Notes: generated by a model from the sequence alone, not told the origin. Numbered from the stretch's first letter, positions 7,197 to 16,211 are shown. The stretch: 27,365 nucleotides of DNA from DAIDKA01 sp049792815 (GCA_049792815.1 JBARBG010000067.1:1-27365); one strand, 5' to 3'. Made by a program: numbers and translations.

Positions 7197-10100
7197 ACGC
7201 CCTGATCAGCTTCGCGCTGCGGCAGCGCGTGTTCCTCGCCCTGTTGCTGCCGCTGGCGCTGATCGCCGGCGCTCTGGGCTTCGCGGCGCTCAACATCGAG
7301 GCCTATCCCGACCCGGTGCCACCGCTGGTCGACATCGTCACGCAAAGCTCCGGTCAGTCGGCCGAGGAAATCGAGCGCTACGTGACCATCCCCATCGAGA
7401 TCCAGATGGCGGGCATTCCGCACGTCACCGCCGTACGCACTATTTCCCTGTTCGGCCTGTCTGATGTCAAAGTGCAGTTCACCTACGACTTCACCTACGA
7501 TCAGGCCGAGCAGTGGATCATCAACCGCCTCGCGCAGCTGCCGGCGCTGGCCAATGGGGCGACGCCGCAGATCTCCCCCACAAGTCCGATCGGTGAGATC
7601 TATCGGTACCAGGTGCTTGGGCCTCCCGGTTACTCCGTCACCGATCTGAAGACTTTGGAGGACTGGGTGCTGGAACGGCGCTTCAAGGCCGTACCCGGCG
7701 TGGTGGACGTCACGGGCTGGGGCGGCAAGACCCGCACCTATGAGGTGACTGTCGACCAGAATCATCTGGAGCACTACGGGGTCACTCTGCCGCAGGTGCT
7801 GCAGGCGCTGGGCGACAGTAACATCAATGTCGGTGGCCAGACCATCGATGTGGGACCGCAGGCGGCGGTAGTGCGCGGCGTGGGCTTGATCCACTCTGTT
7901 GAAGACATCGGCCACACCATGGTGAGCGTCAATCGTGGCATAGCTGTGCGGGTGGCGGATGTGGCACACATCCAGATCGGGCATCAGCCGCGGCTTGGCA
8001 TCGCCGGCCGCGGCGACAATGATGACATCGTGCAGGGCATCGTGCTGATGCGCCGCGGCGCCGAGAGCATGCCCACCATCGAAAGGGTCAAGGCCGAGGT
8101 CGACAACATCAACCGCTCCGGCATCCTGCCTCCCGGAGTGCGCATCGAGCGCATCTACGATCGTTCCGACCTGATCCGGGTGACCACGCGCACGGTACTG
8201 CACAATGTGCTGGGCGGCATCGCGCTGATATTCCTGCTGCAGTGGGCGTTCCTGGGCAATCTGCGCAGTGCGATAATCGTCGCCAGCACCATCCCCTTCG
8301 CCCTCGCCTTCGCCATCGGTCTGATGCTGCTGCGTGGGGAATCCGCGAATCTGCTGTCCGTCGGCGCCATCGATTTCGGGTTAATCGTGGACGCCTCGGT
8401 CATCATGGTCGAAAACATCTTCCGCCATCTGGGTGAAAGCGCCGAGGCGCGGCGCGCCGGCGGCGCCCTGCTGCAGGTGGTGCGCAGCAACGACCAGTTT
8501 CGTGGCAAGTTCGGCGTGATTGCCAACGCGGCCACCGAAGTCAACCAGTCGATACTGTTCGCCGCCGCCATCATCATCGCCGGGTTCGTGCCGCTGTTCA
8601 CGTTGAGCGGCATCGAGGGGCATATTTTCGCCCCCATGGCGCGTACCTATGGCTACGCCATCGCCGGCGGGTTGATCGCCACCTTCACCATCTCTCCGGC
8701 GCTGTGCGCGCTGTTGCTGCCGAACAGTGTCATGGAGACTGAGACCAGGCTGGTGCGCGGCCTGCGCCGGGTGTACGAGCCGCTAGTCGAGTTCGCCCTG
8801 GCCAATCGCATCATCACCCTGGGCAGCCTGGTCGTCATTCTGGTGCTGGCGGGCGTCGCGGCGCGCGGCCTGGGCCTTGAGTTCATGCCGCGGCTCGAGG
8901 AGGGCAACTTCTGGATCCGCGCGAGCATGCCCACCTCGGTGTCCCTGGATACCAGCAACGGCTATGTCAACCGGATGCGCCGGATCATTGGCAGCTTTCC
9001 TGAGGTTGAGACCGTGGTCTCCCAGCATGGACGGCCCGATGATGGCACCGATGCCACAGGTTTCTTCAACGCCGAGTTCTTCGTGCCTCTCAAGCCCGAC
9101 GATGCCTGGCCGGCAGGCGTTGACAAGGACAAGCTGACACAGCAGCTGACGACGACGCTGGCCAACCAGTTCCCCGGCGTGGATTTCAATTTTTCCCAGT
9201 ACATCGAAGACAACGTCGAAGAGGCCGCCTCGGGCGTGAAGGGCGAGAACTCGGTCAAGCTCTTCGGCAATGACCTGAAGGTGCTGGCCGCCACCGCCGG
9301 AAAGATCCGCGATGTGCTGCAGACCGTGCCCGGCATCACCGACCTGGCGGTATTCAATCCCCTGGGCCAGCCCACCATCCGCATCGACGTTGACCGCGAT
9401 CGGGCTTCGCGGCTGGGTCTGGCACCGGGCGATATCAATGCGACGGTACAAAGCGCCATTGGCGGCCAGTCTGCCGGGGATCTGTACGAGCCCGGCAGCG
9501 ACCGGCACTTCCCGATGATCGTGCGCCTGGCGCAACCCTTCCGCGCCGACCTGGATTCGATCCGTCGCATCATGGTGGGCGCGCCGGACCCGGCCGGCGG
9601 CGCGGCGCCGGTGCAGATTCCACTCGCCGATGTCGCCGACGTACGCCTGGTGTCGGGGCCCTCCTTCATCTACCGCGAGCAGCAGGAGCGCTACGTCCCC
9701 ATCAAGTTCAGCGTCCGCGGCCGCGATCTTGGCAGCGCGGTGCTGGATGCCCAGGCCCGGGTCACCCGCGCCATCGCCATCCCCGGGGGCTACCATCTGG
9801 AATGGGTTGGGGAATTCGGCAACCTGAACGACGCCCTGCAGCGCCTCAGGCTCGCAGTTCCGGCGAGCCTCGCGCTCATCTGTATTCTGCTGTTCATCAA
9901 CTTCGGTTCGATCATCGACGTGCTGCTCGCGGTGAGCGTCATACCGATGGCCTTGGTCGGCGGCATTTTCGCACTGGCCCTGACCGGCACGCCCTTCAGC
10001 GTATCGGCGGCCATCGGCTTCGTGGCACTGTTTGGCATTGCAACCATGGACGGCATCATCGTGCTGTCCTATTTCAATCTGCACGTGGAGCAAGGCATGG

Positions 10101-10330
10101 ATCGTGTCAGCGCGATCCTGCACACCTGTCGCGTACAGATGCGTCCCGTCATGATGACCTGCATCGTCGCCTGCGTGGGCCTGGTCCCCGCCGCGCTGTC
10201 ATCCGGTATCGGTTCCCAGGTGCAGCGTCCACTCGCCCTGGTGGTGGTGGGCGGCATGCTGCTGGCGCCGGTCCTGGTGCTGTTCGTACTGCCCTCCCTG
10301 ATCCTTCTGGCCTCGCAACGGCGCAGGTGA
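7193..10330 (+). CDS. RND transporter permease, heavy-metal efflux (CzcA/CusA-type)
   Basis: This 1045-residue proton-driven pump has the expected two-fold layout: TM1 near 10-30, a large periplasmic loop, TM2-6, TM7 near 545, a second loop, and TM8-12. The TM4 acidic triad typical of the HME subclass is intact at Asp394, Asp400 and Glu407 (GAIDFGLIVDASVIMVEN). Other family text includes FMPRLEEGNFW and SGVKGENSVKLFG. By my recalled alignment to E. coli CusA, two of the three copper-relay methionines (M573, M672) correspond to Asp586 and Glu677 here. The substrate is therefore unlikely to be Cu(I)/Ag(I) handled in the CusA manner. A divalent cation or another compound is possible. Translation starts at TTG overlapping the adaptor stop. 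Confidence 0.92.
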   Translation: MNALISFALRQRVFLALLLPLALIAGALGFAALNIEAYPDPVPPLVDIVTQSSGQSAEEIERYVTIPIEIQMAGIPHVTAVRTISLFGLSDVKVQFTYDFTYDQAEQWIINRLAQLPALANGATPQISPTSPIGEIYRYQVLGPPGYSVTDLKTLEDWVLERRFKAVPGVVDVTGWGGKTRTYEVTVDQNHLEHYGVTLPQVLQALGDSNINVGGQTIDVGPQAAVVRGVGLIHSVEDIGHTMVSVNRGIAVRVADVAHIQIGHQPRLGIAGRGDNDDIVQGIVLMRRGAESMPTIERVKAEVDNINRSGILPPGVRIERIYDRSDLIRVTTRTVLHNVLGGIALIFLLQWAFLGNLRSAIIVASTIPFALAFAIGLMLLRGESANLLSVGAIDFGLIVDASVIMVENIFRHLGESAEARRAGGALLQVVRSNDQFRGKFGVIANAATEVNQSILFAAAIIIAGFVPLFTLSGIEGHIFAPMARTYGYAIAGGLIATFTISPALCALLLPNSVMETETRLVRGLRRVYEPLVEFALANRIITLGSLVVILVLAGVAARGLGLEFMPRLEEGNFWIRASMPTSVSLDTSNGYVNRMRRIIGSFPEVETVVSQHGRPDDGTDATGFFNAEFFVPLKPDDAWPAGVDKDKLTQQLTTTLANQFPGVDFNFSQYIEDNVEEAASGVKGENSVKLFGNDLKVLAATAGKIRDVLQTVPGITDLAVFNPLGQPTIRIDVDRDRASRLGLAPGDINATVQSAIGGQSAGDLYEPGSDRHFPMIVRLAQPFRADLDSIRRIMVGAPDPAGGAAPVQIPLADVADVRLVSGPSFIYREQQERYVPIKFSVRGRDLGSAVLDAQARVTRAIAIPGGYHLEWVGEFGNLNDALQRLRLAVPASLALICILLFINFGSIIDVLLAVSVIPMALVGGIFALALTGTPFSVSAAIGFVALFGIATMDGIIVLSYFNLHVEQGMDRVSAILHTCRVQMRPVMMTCIVACVGLVPAALSSGIGSQVQRPLALVVVGGMLLAPVLVLFVLPSLILLASQRRR
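10325..10330 (+). promoter_or_regulatory. Ribosome binding site overlapping the pump stop codon
   Basis: AGGTGA contains the TGA stop of the pump gene and lies four bases before the GTG start of the outer-membrane factor. Termination and re-initiation are likely coupled. Confidence 0.5.
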
Positions 10331-10334
10331 CCTT

Positions 10335-11753
10335 GTGAAAAGCGCGCTCGTCGCTGTGACGCTGGTGCTGAGCTCCTGTGCGGTCGGCCCGAACTTCAAA
10401 CGGCCACAAAGCCCGCCCACGGATCGTTATACGGCGAGCGAGCTGCCGCGCTCTTTTGCCAGCGGCGCCGATGTGCCCTATGAATGGTGGAAGGTATACG
10501 ACTGCCCGCCTTTGAATGTGCTGGTGGACAGCGCGCTGCAGGGCAGCCCCACGGTGAAGGCCGCACAGGCGGCGCTGCGCCAGGCGAATGAACTTGTCAA
10601 GGCCCAGCGCGCGACGCTGTTTCCCACACTGCAGGCCTCCTACGCACCCACGCGCGAGCGCGACGCGGTGGGAACCCTGTCGCCGACACTGGCATCGGCG
10701 CAACCGCTGTTTACGCTGCAGACCGCGCAGGTGAGCGTCTCCTACATGCTGGACGTGTTCGGTGGCAACCGCCGCCAGATCGAGTCCGCGCAGGCCACGG
10801 CGCAGGGCCAGCGCTATGACCTCGAAGCGGCCTATTTGACTTTGACCTCCAACGTGGTTGCCGCAGCCATCGAGGAAGCCGCGGTGCGCGCTCAGATCGA
10901 GGCCAATGAGACGGTGGTGCGCAGCGCGCGCGAGGCGCTCGACATTCTCAACAAGCAGTTGGCGCTGGGCAGCATCCCGCAAACCGCCGTCCTGGCCCAG
11001 GAGGCCGCACTGGCGGCCGCCGAAGCGCAGCTGCCGCCACTGCGCAAACAGCTGGCCATGCAGCGTGACCTGCTCGCGGTACTGGCCGGCCGCTCGCCCG
11101 GTGAGCCCCCTCCACAGACCTTTGAGCTCGCAGCGCTTAAGATTCCTCAGGATCTGCCGCTGTCCCTGCCCGCGGCCCTGGTGCGTCAGCGCCCGGATGT
11201 GCTGGCCGCCGAAGAACAGCTTCACTACGCCACCGCTCAGGTGGGAGTCGCGACCGCGGATCTGTTGCCGCAGGTCAACCTGACGGCGACCCTTGGTGGG
11301 GCTTCGACCAGCCTGTCGACCCTGCTCGCCAGCGGCAACACCTTCTGGAGCGCGGGCGCCACCCTCAGTCAGACCCTGTTTGCGGGCGGCGCCCTGTGGC
11401 ATCACAAGCTGGCCACCGATGCGGCGCTCGATGCGGCGGGAGCGCAGTATCGCACCGTGGTGCTGAGCGCCTTGCAGAATGTCGCGGACACGCTGTACGC
11501 ACTGCAGTTTGATGCCGAGGCGGTGGCGGCCAATGAGCGTGCCGAAAGCGCCGCGCACCGCAGCCTTGAGGCCACGCGCGCGTCCCTGACCCAGGGCTCA
11601 ATCACTTACCTGGATCTGCTCACCGCCGAACAGGCCCGCGCCCAGGCCCTCTCGAACCTTGAGCAGGCGCGGGGCAATCATCTCGCCGATAGCGCGGCCC
11701 TGTTCGTGGCCTTGGGTGGCGGCTGGTGGAACCGCCCGGATCACTCACCCTAG
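10335..11753 (+). CDS. Outer-membrane efflux lipoprotein, NodT/OprM family
   Basis: This 472-residue channel component completes the tripartite efflux system. The N-terminus is a lipoprotein signal with lipobox Leu-Ser-Ser-Cys (Cys15), followed by the family signature AVGPNFKRP and later EWWKVYDCPPLN. Two TolC-type repeats are visible, each with long Ala/Gln helices and beta-strand segments, including SYMLDVFGGNRRQIESAQA and LVRQRPDVLAAEEQL, which are hallmarks of NodT members. It starts at GTG 10335, four bases after the pump stop. The order adaptor, pump, outer-membrane factor is the usual one for RND operons. Confidence 0.92.
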   Translation: MKSALVAVTLVLSSCAVGPNFKRPQSPPTDRYTASELPRSFASGADVPYEWWKVYDCPPLNVLVDSALQGSPTVKAAQAALRQANELVKAQRATLFPTLQASYAPTRERDAVGTLSPTLASAQPLFTLQTAQVSVSYMLDVFGGNRRQIESAQATAQGQRYDLEAAYLTLTSNVVAAAIEEAAVRAQIEANETVVRSAREALDILNKQLALGSIPQTAVLAQEAALAAAEAQLPPLRKQLAMQRDLLAVLAGRSPGEPPPQTFELAALKIPQDLPLSLPAALVRQRPDVLAAEEQLHYATAQVGVATADLLPQVNLTATLGGASTSLSTLLASGNTFWSAGATLSQTLFAGGALWHHKLATDAALDAAGAQYRTVVLSALQNVADTLYALQFDAEAVAANERAESAAHRSLEATRASLTQGSITYLDLLTAEQARAQALSNLEQARGNHLADSAALFVALGGGWWNRPDHSP

Positions 11754-11803
11754 CACCAGCGCAGCCAACAAACCGTCATATTTGCGCACTAGGATCGAGG
11801 GCT

Positions 11804-12124
11804 GTGAACTCTCGAGTACTCACTGCGCCCATCGCGCTCGTCGCTTTCGCCGCCACGCTTGCGTTGATCGCCGGGCCCGGGGGCAAGCGGCACGCCGCGC
11901 AGCAAATGTCAGCGCCGCTCGCCACGCTGGCCGCACCGCCGGTGTCATTGCCGCCCACCGCTGTCGTGGCGGCGCCCGCGACTGAGCGAACCGAATCGAA
12001 GCCTGTCGGTGCCCCACTGGATGAACGCGCGGACCCACCAGCGCAGGCGGCGCAACCTGCGGATACCAGCGAATTCCTCGCCGCCCAGGACCGCGCCGCT
12101 GCCCACAGTTCCCGCTCGCGCTAG
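11804..12124 (+). CDS. Small hypothetical membrane-anchored Ala/Pro-rich protein
   Basis: I place the start at GTG 11804, preceded by AGGATCGAGG (11791-11800), rather than at an upstream ATG inside the channel gene. The 106-residue product has one hydrophobic segment (about residues 8-25, PIALVAFAATLALIAG) that could be an uncleaved anchor. The rest is low-complexity Ala/Pro/Thr, with no Cys, few aromatics, and a charged C-terminal helix-like part (DTSEFLAAQDRAAAHSS). No family is recognised and no His/Met metal-binding cluster is seen. It sits 50 bases after the channel gene and 7 bases before the multicopper oxidase start, so it is probably co-transcribed with the efflux operon. Confidence 0.5.
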   Translation: MNSRVLTAPIALVAFAATLALIAGPGGKRHAAQQMSAPLATLAAPPVSLPPTAVVAAPATERTESKPVGAPLDERADPPAQAAQPADTSEFLAAQDRAAAHSSRSR

Positions 12125-12131
12125 CCCTCGC

Positions 12132-13877
12132 TTGAACGTGCCCCGTCTCACCGCGCTGCGCCTGGCCGGCCCGGTCTTTCTGTTGCTGCTGTTGACGGGA
12201 TTGGCGCCGGCCCAGCCCATCGCCTTCGACTGGTGTCCACGCCCCGGCCCGGGCAGTCCCGTCCCTGAGCCGCGTGACCTGCGCAGCAGCGGTGGTGTGC
12301 TGCGCGTCGATCTCACCATTCGCAACTCCTCGACCACCGCGGGTTCAGCGCGCTACTGCTACCTGCTGACCGACGGCTCACAGGCGCCGACGCTGCGCCT
12401 GCATCCGGGCGACTTGCTGGATCTGCACCTGGTGAATGCCTTAACCGAGCCGCCCGCGCAGCTGGGTGCGATGCCCCACGCCATGCGGATGGATATCGAC
12501 CTCGGACACCACCCCGCCGATCCGTGTACCAGCGGCCTGATGACCGCCACGTCCACGAACCTGCACTTCCACGGGCTGACGGTGCCGGCCACCTGTCATC
12601 AGGACGAAGTCCTGCGAACCTCAATCCAGCCCTCAGATCCCCCCTTCCAATACAAATTCCGCATCCCACGAGACGAACCCCCGGGCCTGTACTGGTACCA
12701 CCCTCACATCCACGGCTTCAGCAGCCGCCAGGTCATGGGCGGGGCATCGGGCGCCTTGATCATCGAAGGCCTGGAGCGCGCTGTACCGGAGGTTGCCGGT
12801 TTGCCAGAACGCGTGCTGGTGATCCGCGATCAGGACCTGCTGAATCCGGATGCGCCCCCGTCACGCTTTGAACCGGTAGTCCCAAAGAACCTGATTGATC
12901 GCGATGGCGATGCCGCCAACAACGGCACCGGCTTCGGCAAGCCCGCGAAGGATCTGAGCATCAACTTCGTTCCGGTTCCCTATCCGGACTATCCGCCGGC
13001 GATGATCCGAATGAAACCACAGGAGCGTGAGCTGTGGCGCGTGGTCAATGCCGCGGCCATCACTTATCTGAATCTGGCGGTGCTGTTCGGCAATTCGCCA
13101 CAGTCACTGGGACTGGTCGCCATCGATGGGGTGCCGATGAACTGGCGGGGCGCATCGACACGGGCCATTACCTGGGTTGAGCACATCGGCGTGCCGCCTG
13201 GGTCGCGCGTGGAATTCGTGCTACAGGGACCGCCGCGGGACATGCCCGCGCTGCTGGTCACGCGCACCGTCGACACCGGGCAAGGCGGCGAAAACGATCC
13301 GAATCGTGCGCTCGCGCAGCTGATCGCTGATCCGGATGCCGGCACACCGCAGTCCACGCTACCGGTCCAATCCACACCCGAGACTGCGCCGCAACGCCCG
13401 TGGCTGGGCGACGTGCAACCGGTCCGGACCCGTAGGCTGTATTTCTCCGAGAAGCTCGAGAATCCCAAGGACCCGAACAGCGCCACCACCTTCTACATTA
13501 CGGTGGATGGTCAGACGCCCACGGCCTTCGACCCGGCCGATGCCACGCCCAACATTACGGTGCAACAGGGCGATGTGGAGGACTGGATCATCGAGAACCG
13601 CACCACCGAGCTGCACGCCTTCCACATCCACCAGCTGCACTTTGTGTTGATGGCGTGGAACGGCGTACCGGTGAATGAGCCGTTCCTGCGCGACACGGTC
13701 AATGTTCCGTATTATTCCGACAAGATGCTGCAATACCCCAGCGTGCGCGTGCGCATGGATTTTCGCGATCCTGACACCATCGGCACATTTGTTTATCACT
13801 GCCACCTGCTCGAGCACGAAGACGCCGGCATGATGGGGGTCGTTCGCGTCGCGCCGCGAAGCAGAAGCTCCCGGTAA
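12132..13877 (+). CDS. Exported multicopper oxidase (laccase/CueO-like)
   Basis: All four copper-binding blocks are intact. With numbering from TTG 12132 they are HFHG at 145-148, HPHIHG at 190-195, HIHQLH at 498-503 and HCHLLEHEDAGMM at 556-568, where Met567/568 would supply the axial ligand of the type 1 copper. This predicts one-electron oxidation of phenolics or metal ions coupled to reduction of oxygen to water in the periplasm. A Sec-type signal peptide (LFLLLLLTG-like hydrophobic run ending APAQP) begins right after the TTG; a GTG at 12138 is equally possible. An open frame extends back to ATG 12009, overlapping the previous gene, but that would place about 41 Arg/Pro-rich residues before the signal peptide, so I reject it. 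No ribosome site is clear. The length of about 581 residues is normal for the family. Confidence 0.92.
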   Translation: MNVPRLTALRLAGPVFLLLLLTGLAPAQPIAFDWCPRPGPGSPVPEPRDLRSSGGVLRVDLTIRNSSTTAGSARYCYLLTDGSQAPTLRLHPGDLLDLHLVNALTEPPAQLGAMPHAMRMDIDLGHHPADPCTSGLMTATSTNLHFHGLTVPATCHQDEVLRTSIQPSDPPFQYKFRIPRDEPPGLYWYHPHIHGFSSRQVMGGASGALIIEGLERAVPEVAGLPERVLVIRDQDLLNPDAPPSRFEPVVPKNLIDRDGDAANNGTGFGKPAKDLSINFVPVPYPDYPPAMIRMKPQERELWRVVNAAAITYLNLAVLFGNSPQSLGLVAIDGVPMNWRGASTRAITWVEHIGVPPGSRVEFVLQGPPRDMPALLVTRTVDTGQGGENDPNRALAQLIADPDAGTPQSTLPVQSTPETAPQRPWLGDVQPVRTRRLYFSEKLENPKDPNSATTFYITVDGQTPTAFDPADATPNITVQQGDVEDWIIENRTTELHAFHIHQLHFVLMAWNGVPVNEPFLRDTVNVPYYSDKMLQYPSVRVRMDFRDPDTIGTFVYHCHLLEHEDAGMMGVVRVAPRSRSSR

Positions 13878-13937
13878 GACGTCAGAAATTCAAAATTCGA
13901 TCATCGGACTGCAATACGGGTTTCCTAGTTTGGACTC

Positions 13938-13953
13938 GCGCGCATGTGCGCGC
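13938..13953 (+). repeat. Perfect 7-bp inverted repeat before the phosphoesterase gene
   Basis: GCGCGCA and TGCGCGC flank a two-base centre. The element ends eight bases before the ribosome site of the next gene and is not followed by a T-run, so it is not a terminator. It may be an operator or a leader hairpin. Confidence 0.45.
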
Positions 13954-13961
13954 CCGGTTTC

Positions 13962-13968
13962 AAGGGAG
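13962..13968 (+). promoter_or_regulatory. Ribosome binding site fixing the phosphoesterase start at 13976
   Basis: AAGGGAG lies seven bases before ATG 13976. An in-frame ATG at 13946 has no comparable site and would add ten residues in front of the signal peptide. Confidence 0.6.
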
Positions 13969-13975
13969 CTGCTCC

Positions 13976-16129
13976 ATGCACGCGAGAAAAGTGGTATCGC
14001 ATATTCTTCACGCAGCCCGTACCGCCGCGGTGTCGCTGGCGGTCCTGCCGTTGGCGATCGGCCCGGTACTGGCCGCGGACCAGGAGATGCTGCAATCCGC
14101 GGGACTTGGCTATACCCAAACGCCTATCAAGCACGTCATTGTGATCATCGGCGAGAACCGCAGCTTCGATCATGTCTTCGCCACCTACGTGCCCAGGCGC
14201 GGCGAGTCCGTGCGTAACCTGCTGAGCGAAGGCATCGTCGCCTTGGATGCCAACAGCAACGCCATTCCGGGTCCCAACTTTGAGCAGGCCCACCAGCTGG
14301 CGGCGCTGGACTACGGCACTGCCGATACCTTCCTGCTCAGCCCGCCGAAGCAGACCTTCCCCAATGACCAGCTGCCTGCGCCGCTGAGCGGCGGCCCCAG
14401 CGGCGCGGACGGATATTTTTCCGGTACCAGCCCCTGCGAATCTTCCCCGACGCTGACTGCCATTCAATGCGCCCAGGTCACTGAAAGCGGCCTCGCGCCC
14501 GGCTACTACGCCAATCTGGTGACCGGCGGCACCGGGCAGAAGAGCCACGTGCCCGATGCCCGCATCACCAACGTCAGCACGCTACCGGCGGGACCTTTCC
14601 AGCTAACCAACGGCAGCGCCCTTACCTATACCGACTATGCGGCGAGCCCCGTGCACCGGTTTTACCAGATGTGGCAGCAGCTGAACTGCAGCATTGATCA
14701 TTCCAGCTGGGACAATCCTTCCGGATGCAACGGCAAGCTGTTCTCCTGGGTGGAAGTGACCGTCGGTGCCGGCGCCAACGGTGTCGCGCAGCCGGCGAAC
14801 TTCAGCACTGAATACTCACCTACGGCGGTCACGACGGGCGAAGGCTCGACAGCCCTCGGGTTCTACAACGTCCAGCAGGGCGATGCGCCCTACTTCAAGC
14901 ACCTGGCCGATACCTACGCGATGAGCGATAACTTCCACCAGTCGGTGAATGGCGGCACCGGCGCCAACCACATCATGATTGGCCACGGTGACATGATCTG
15001 GTACAGCGACGCGAAGGGCCATCCCGCGGTTCCGCCGAACAATGTCACGGTGTTCACCTCGCGCTATAACGGGGGTTCGAATCCGGATCAGGGAGTCGTC
15101 AATCAGATCGAGGATCCGAATCCGGCTGCCGGAACCAACAACTGGTACACCCAGGACGGTTACGGCAATTCCTTCAATGCGGGCTTCCCACCGCCCTACA
15201 CGGCCGAGCCGGTGTCAGGTGGCGGCTCGTACACCAAGTGTTCGGACCTGAAGCAGCCGGGTGTCGCCCCGGTGGTCAAGTACCTGGATTCACTGCCGCG
15301 GCCCATCGATCCGCGCTGCGAACCCGGGCACTACTATCTGCTGAACAACTACAACCCGGGGTACTTCGGCAACGGCAACAACGCCGCGACGGACCAGAAT
15401 CCGGCAAACACACCGTTCACCATTCCGCCCTCATCGACCCGCAGCATCGGCGACACTCTCAATGCTGCGCACATTTCCTGGAAATACTACGGCGATCAGT
15501 GGAACAACTACGTCAATGACCCGTACCAGCTGAATTACGGCACCAACGGCCCCAATGCCGATGAGTACTGCAATATCTGCAATCCCTTCCAGTACGACAC
15601 CTCCATCATGTCGCACCCGGATCAGGTTGCCGAGCACATCCAGGATAGTGTCAACCTGTACGCGGACATCGCCAAGGGAACGCTGCCAGCCGTGTCGGTG
15701 GTCAAGCCCAGCGGCTATGTGGATGGCCATCCGGCCTCATCCAAGCTCGATCTGTTTGAAGGCTTCGTGAAGAAGATCGTGGACCAGGTCCAGGCTTCGC
15801 CCTACGCCAACGACACCGCCATCTTCATCACCTTCGATGAGGGTGGCGGGTACTACGATTCGGGGTATGTGCAGCCGCTTGACTTCTTCGGCGACGGCAC
15901 GCGCATCCCGATGCTGGTGGTGTCCAAGTATGTGACCCCCGGGCACATCTCACACCGCTATGCGGATCATGTGTCGATATTGAAGTTCATCGAGCGCAAC
16001 TGGGGCCTGCCCCCGGTGACAGGCCGCAGCCGGGATAATTTCCCGAACCCCGTGGCTCTGTCGGTCAATCCCTACGTACCGCTGAACACGCCGGCCCTGG
16101 ATGACCTGTTCGATCTGTTCAACTTCTGA
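13976..16129 (+). CDS. Exported phosphoesterase, phospholipase C/acid phosphatase (AcpA) family
   Basis: This 717-residue protein starts with a signal peptide (hydrophobic about 18-34, ending GPVLAAD). The catalytic N-terminal block IKHVIVIIGENRSFDHVF contains Glu60-Asn61, expected metal ligands of this family. Near the C-terminus are the FITFDEGGGYYD segment, RIPMLVVSKYV, and the DHVSILKFIERNWGL block with GRSRDNFPNP, typical of family members. The family hydrolyses phosphomonoesters or phosphodiesters such as phosphatidylcholine; the exact substrate cannot be read from sequence. The middle part (about 90-480) is enlarged and rich in Asn, Gly, Tyr and Pro, with several Cys that could form disulfides. 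It is a single-gene unit with its own ribosome site and a strong terminator 19 bases after the stop. Confidence 0.9.
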   Translation: MHARKVVSHILHAARTAAVSLAVLPLAIGPVLAADQEMLQSAGLGYTQTPIKHVIVIIGENRSFDHVFATYVPRRGESVRNLLSEGIVALDANSNAIPGPNFEQAHQLAALDYGTADTFLLSPPKQTFPNDQLPAPLSGGPSGADGYFSGTSPCESSPTLTAIQCAQVTESGLAPGYYANLVTGGTGQKSHVPDARITNVSTLPAGPFQLTNGSALTYTDYAASPVHRFYQMWQQLNCSIDHSSWDNPSGCNGKLFSWVEVTVGAGANGVAQPANFSTEYSPTAVTTGEGSTALGFYNVQQGDAPYFKHLADTYAMSDNFHQSVNGGTGANHIMIGHGDMIWYSDAKGHPAVPPNNVTVFTSRYNGGSNPDQGVVNQIEDPNPAAGTNNWYTQDGYGNSFNAGFPPPYTAEPVSGGGSYTKCSDLKQPGVAPVVKYLDSLPRPIDPRCEPGHYYLLNNYNPGYFGNGNNAATDQNPANTPFTIPPSSTRSIGDTLNAAHISWKYYGDQWNNYVNDPYQLNYGTNGPNADEYCNICNPFQYDTSIMSHPDQVAEHIQDSVNLYADIAKGTLPAVSVVKPSGYVDGHPASSKLDLFEGFVKKIVDQVQASPYANDTAIFITFDEGGGYYDSGYVQPLDFFGDGTRIPMLVVSKYVTPGHISHRYADHVSILKFIERNWGLPPVTGRSRDNFPNPVALSVNPYVPLNTPALDDLFDLFNF

Positions 16130-16148
16130 GCGGAACTGACCGTCAATT

Positions 16149-16177
16149 AAAGGGGCTGCCGACCGGCAGCCCCTTTT
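16149..16177 (+). terminator. Strong intrinsic terminator after the phosphoesterase gene
   Basis: GGGGCTGCC and GGCAGCCCC pair perfectly around a four-base loop (GACC), extended by AAA/TTT to 12 pairs, and are followed by TTTTCGTT. Read on the minus strand, the hairpin is followed by TTTAATT, so it may also end the convergent gene at 16212. Confidence 0.88.
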
Positions 16178-16211
16178 CGTTATCCACCCGCTGAGGTGTA
16201 CTCCGCAGTCC

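Noticed and set aside
7193..7198. ATG start further inside the pump gene
   Set aside because: The TTG at 7193 gives the conserved N-terminal helix and the typical stop-start overlap; later starts would cut TM1.
8783..10123. 446-codon minus-strand frame opposite the RND pump
   Set aside because: Antisense shadow with no recognisable domain; the plus-strand pump is unambiguous.
10149..11558. 469-codon minus-strand frame opposite the outer-membrane factor
   Set aside because: Low-complexity Arg/Gly/His product, antisense to a conserved gene.
12009..12131. Longer start for the multicopper oxidase, with an Arg-rich N-terminus that might suggest a Tat signal
   Set aside because: The Arg run is about 30 residues from the hydrophobic core and the segment overlaps the upstream gene; it reads as out-of-frame shadow.
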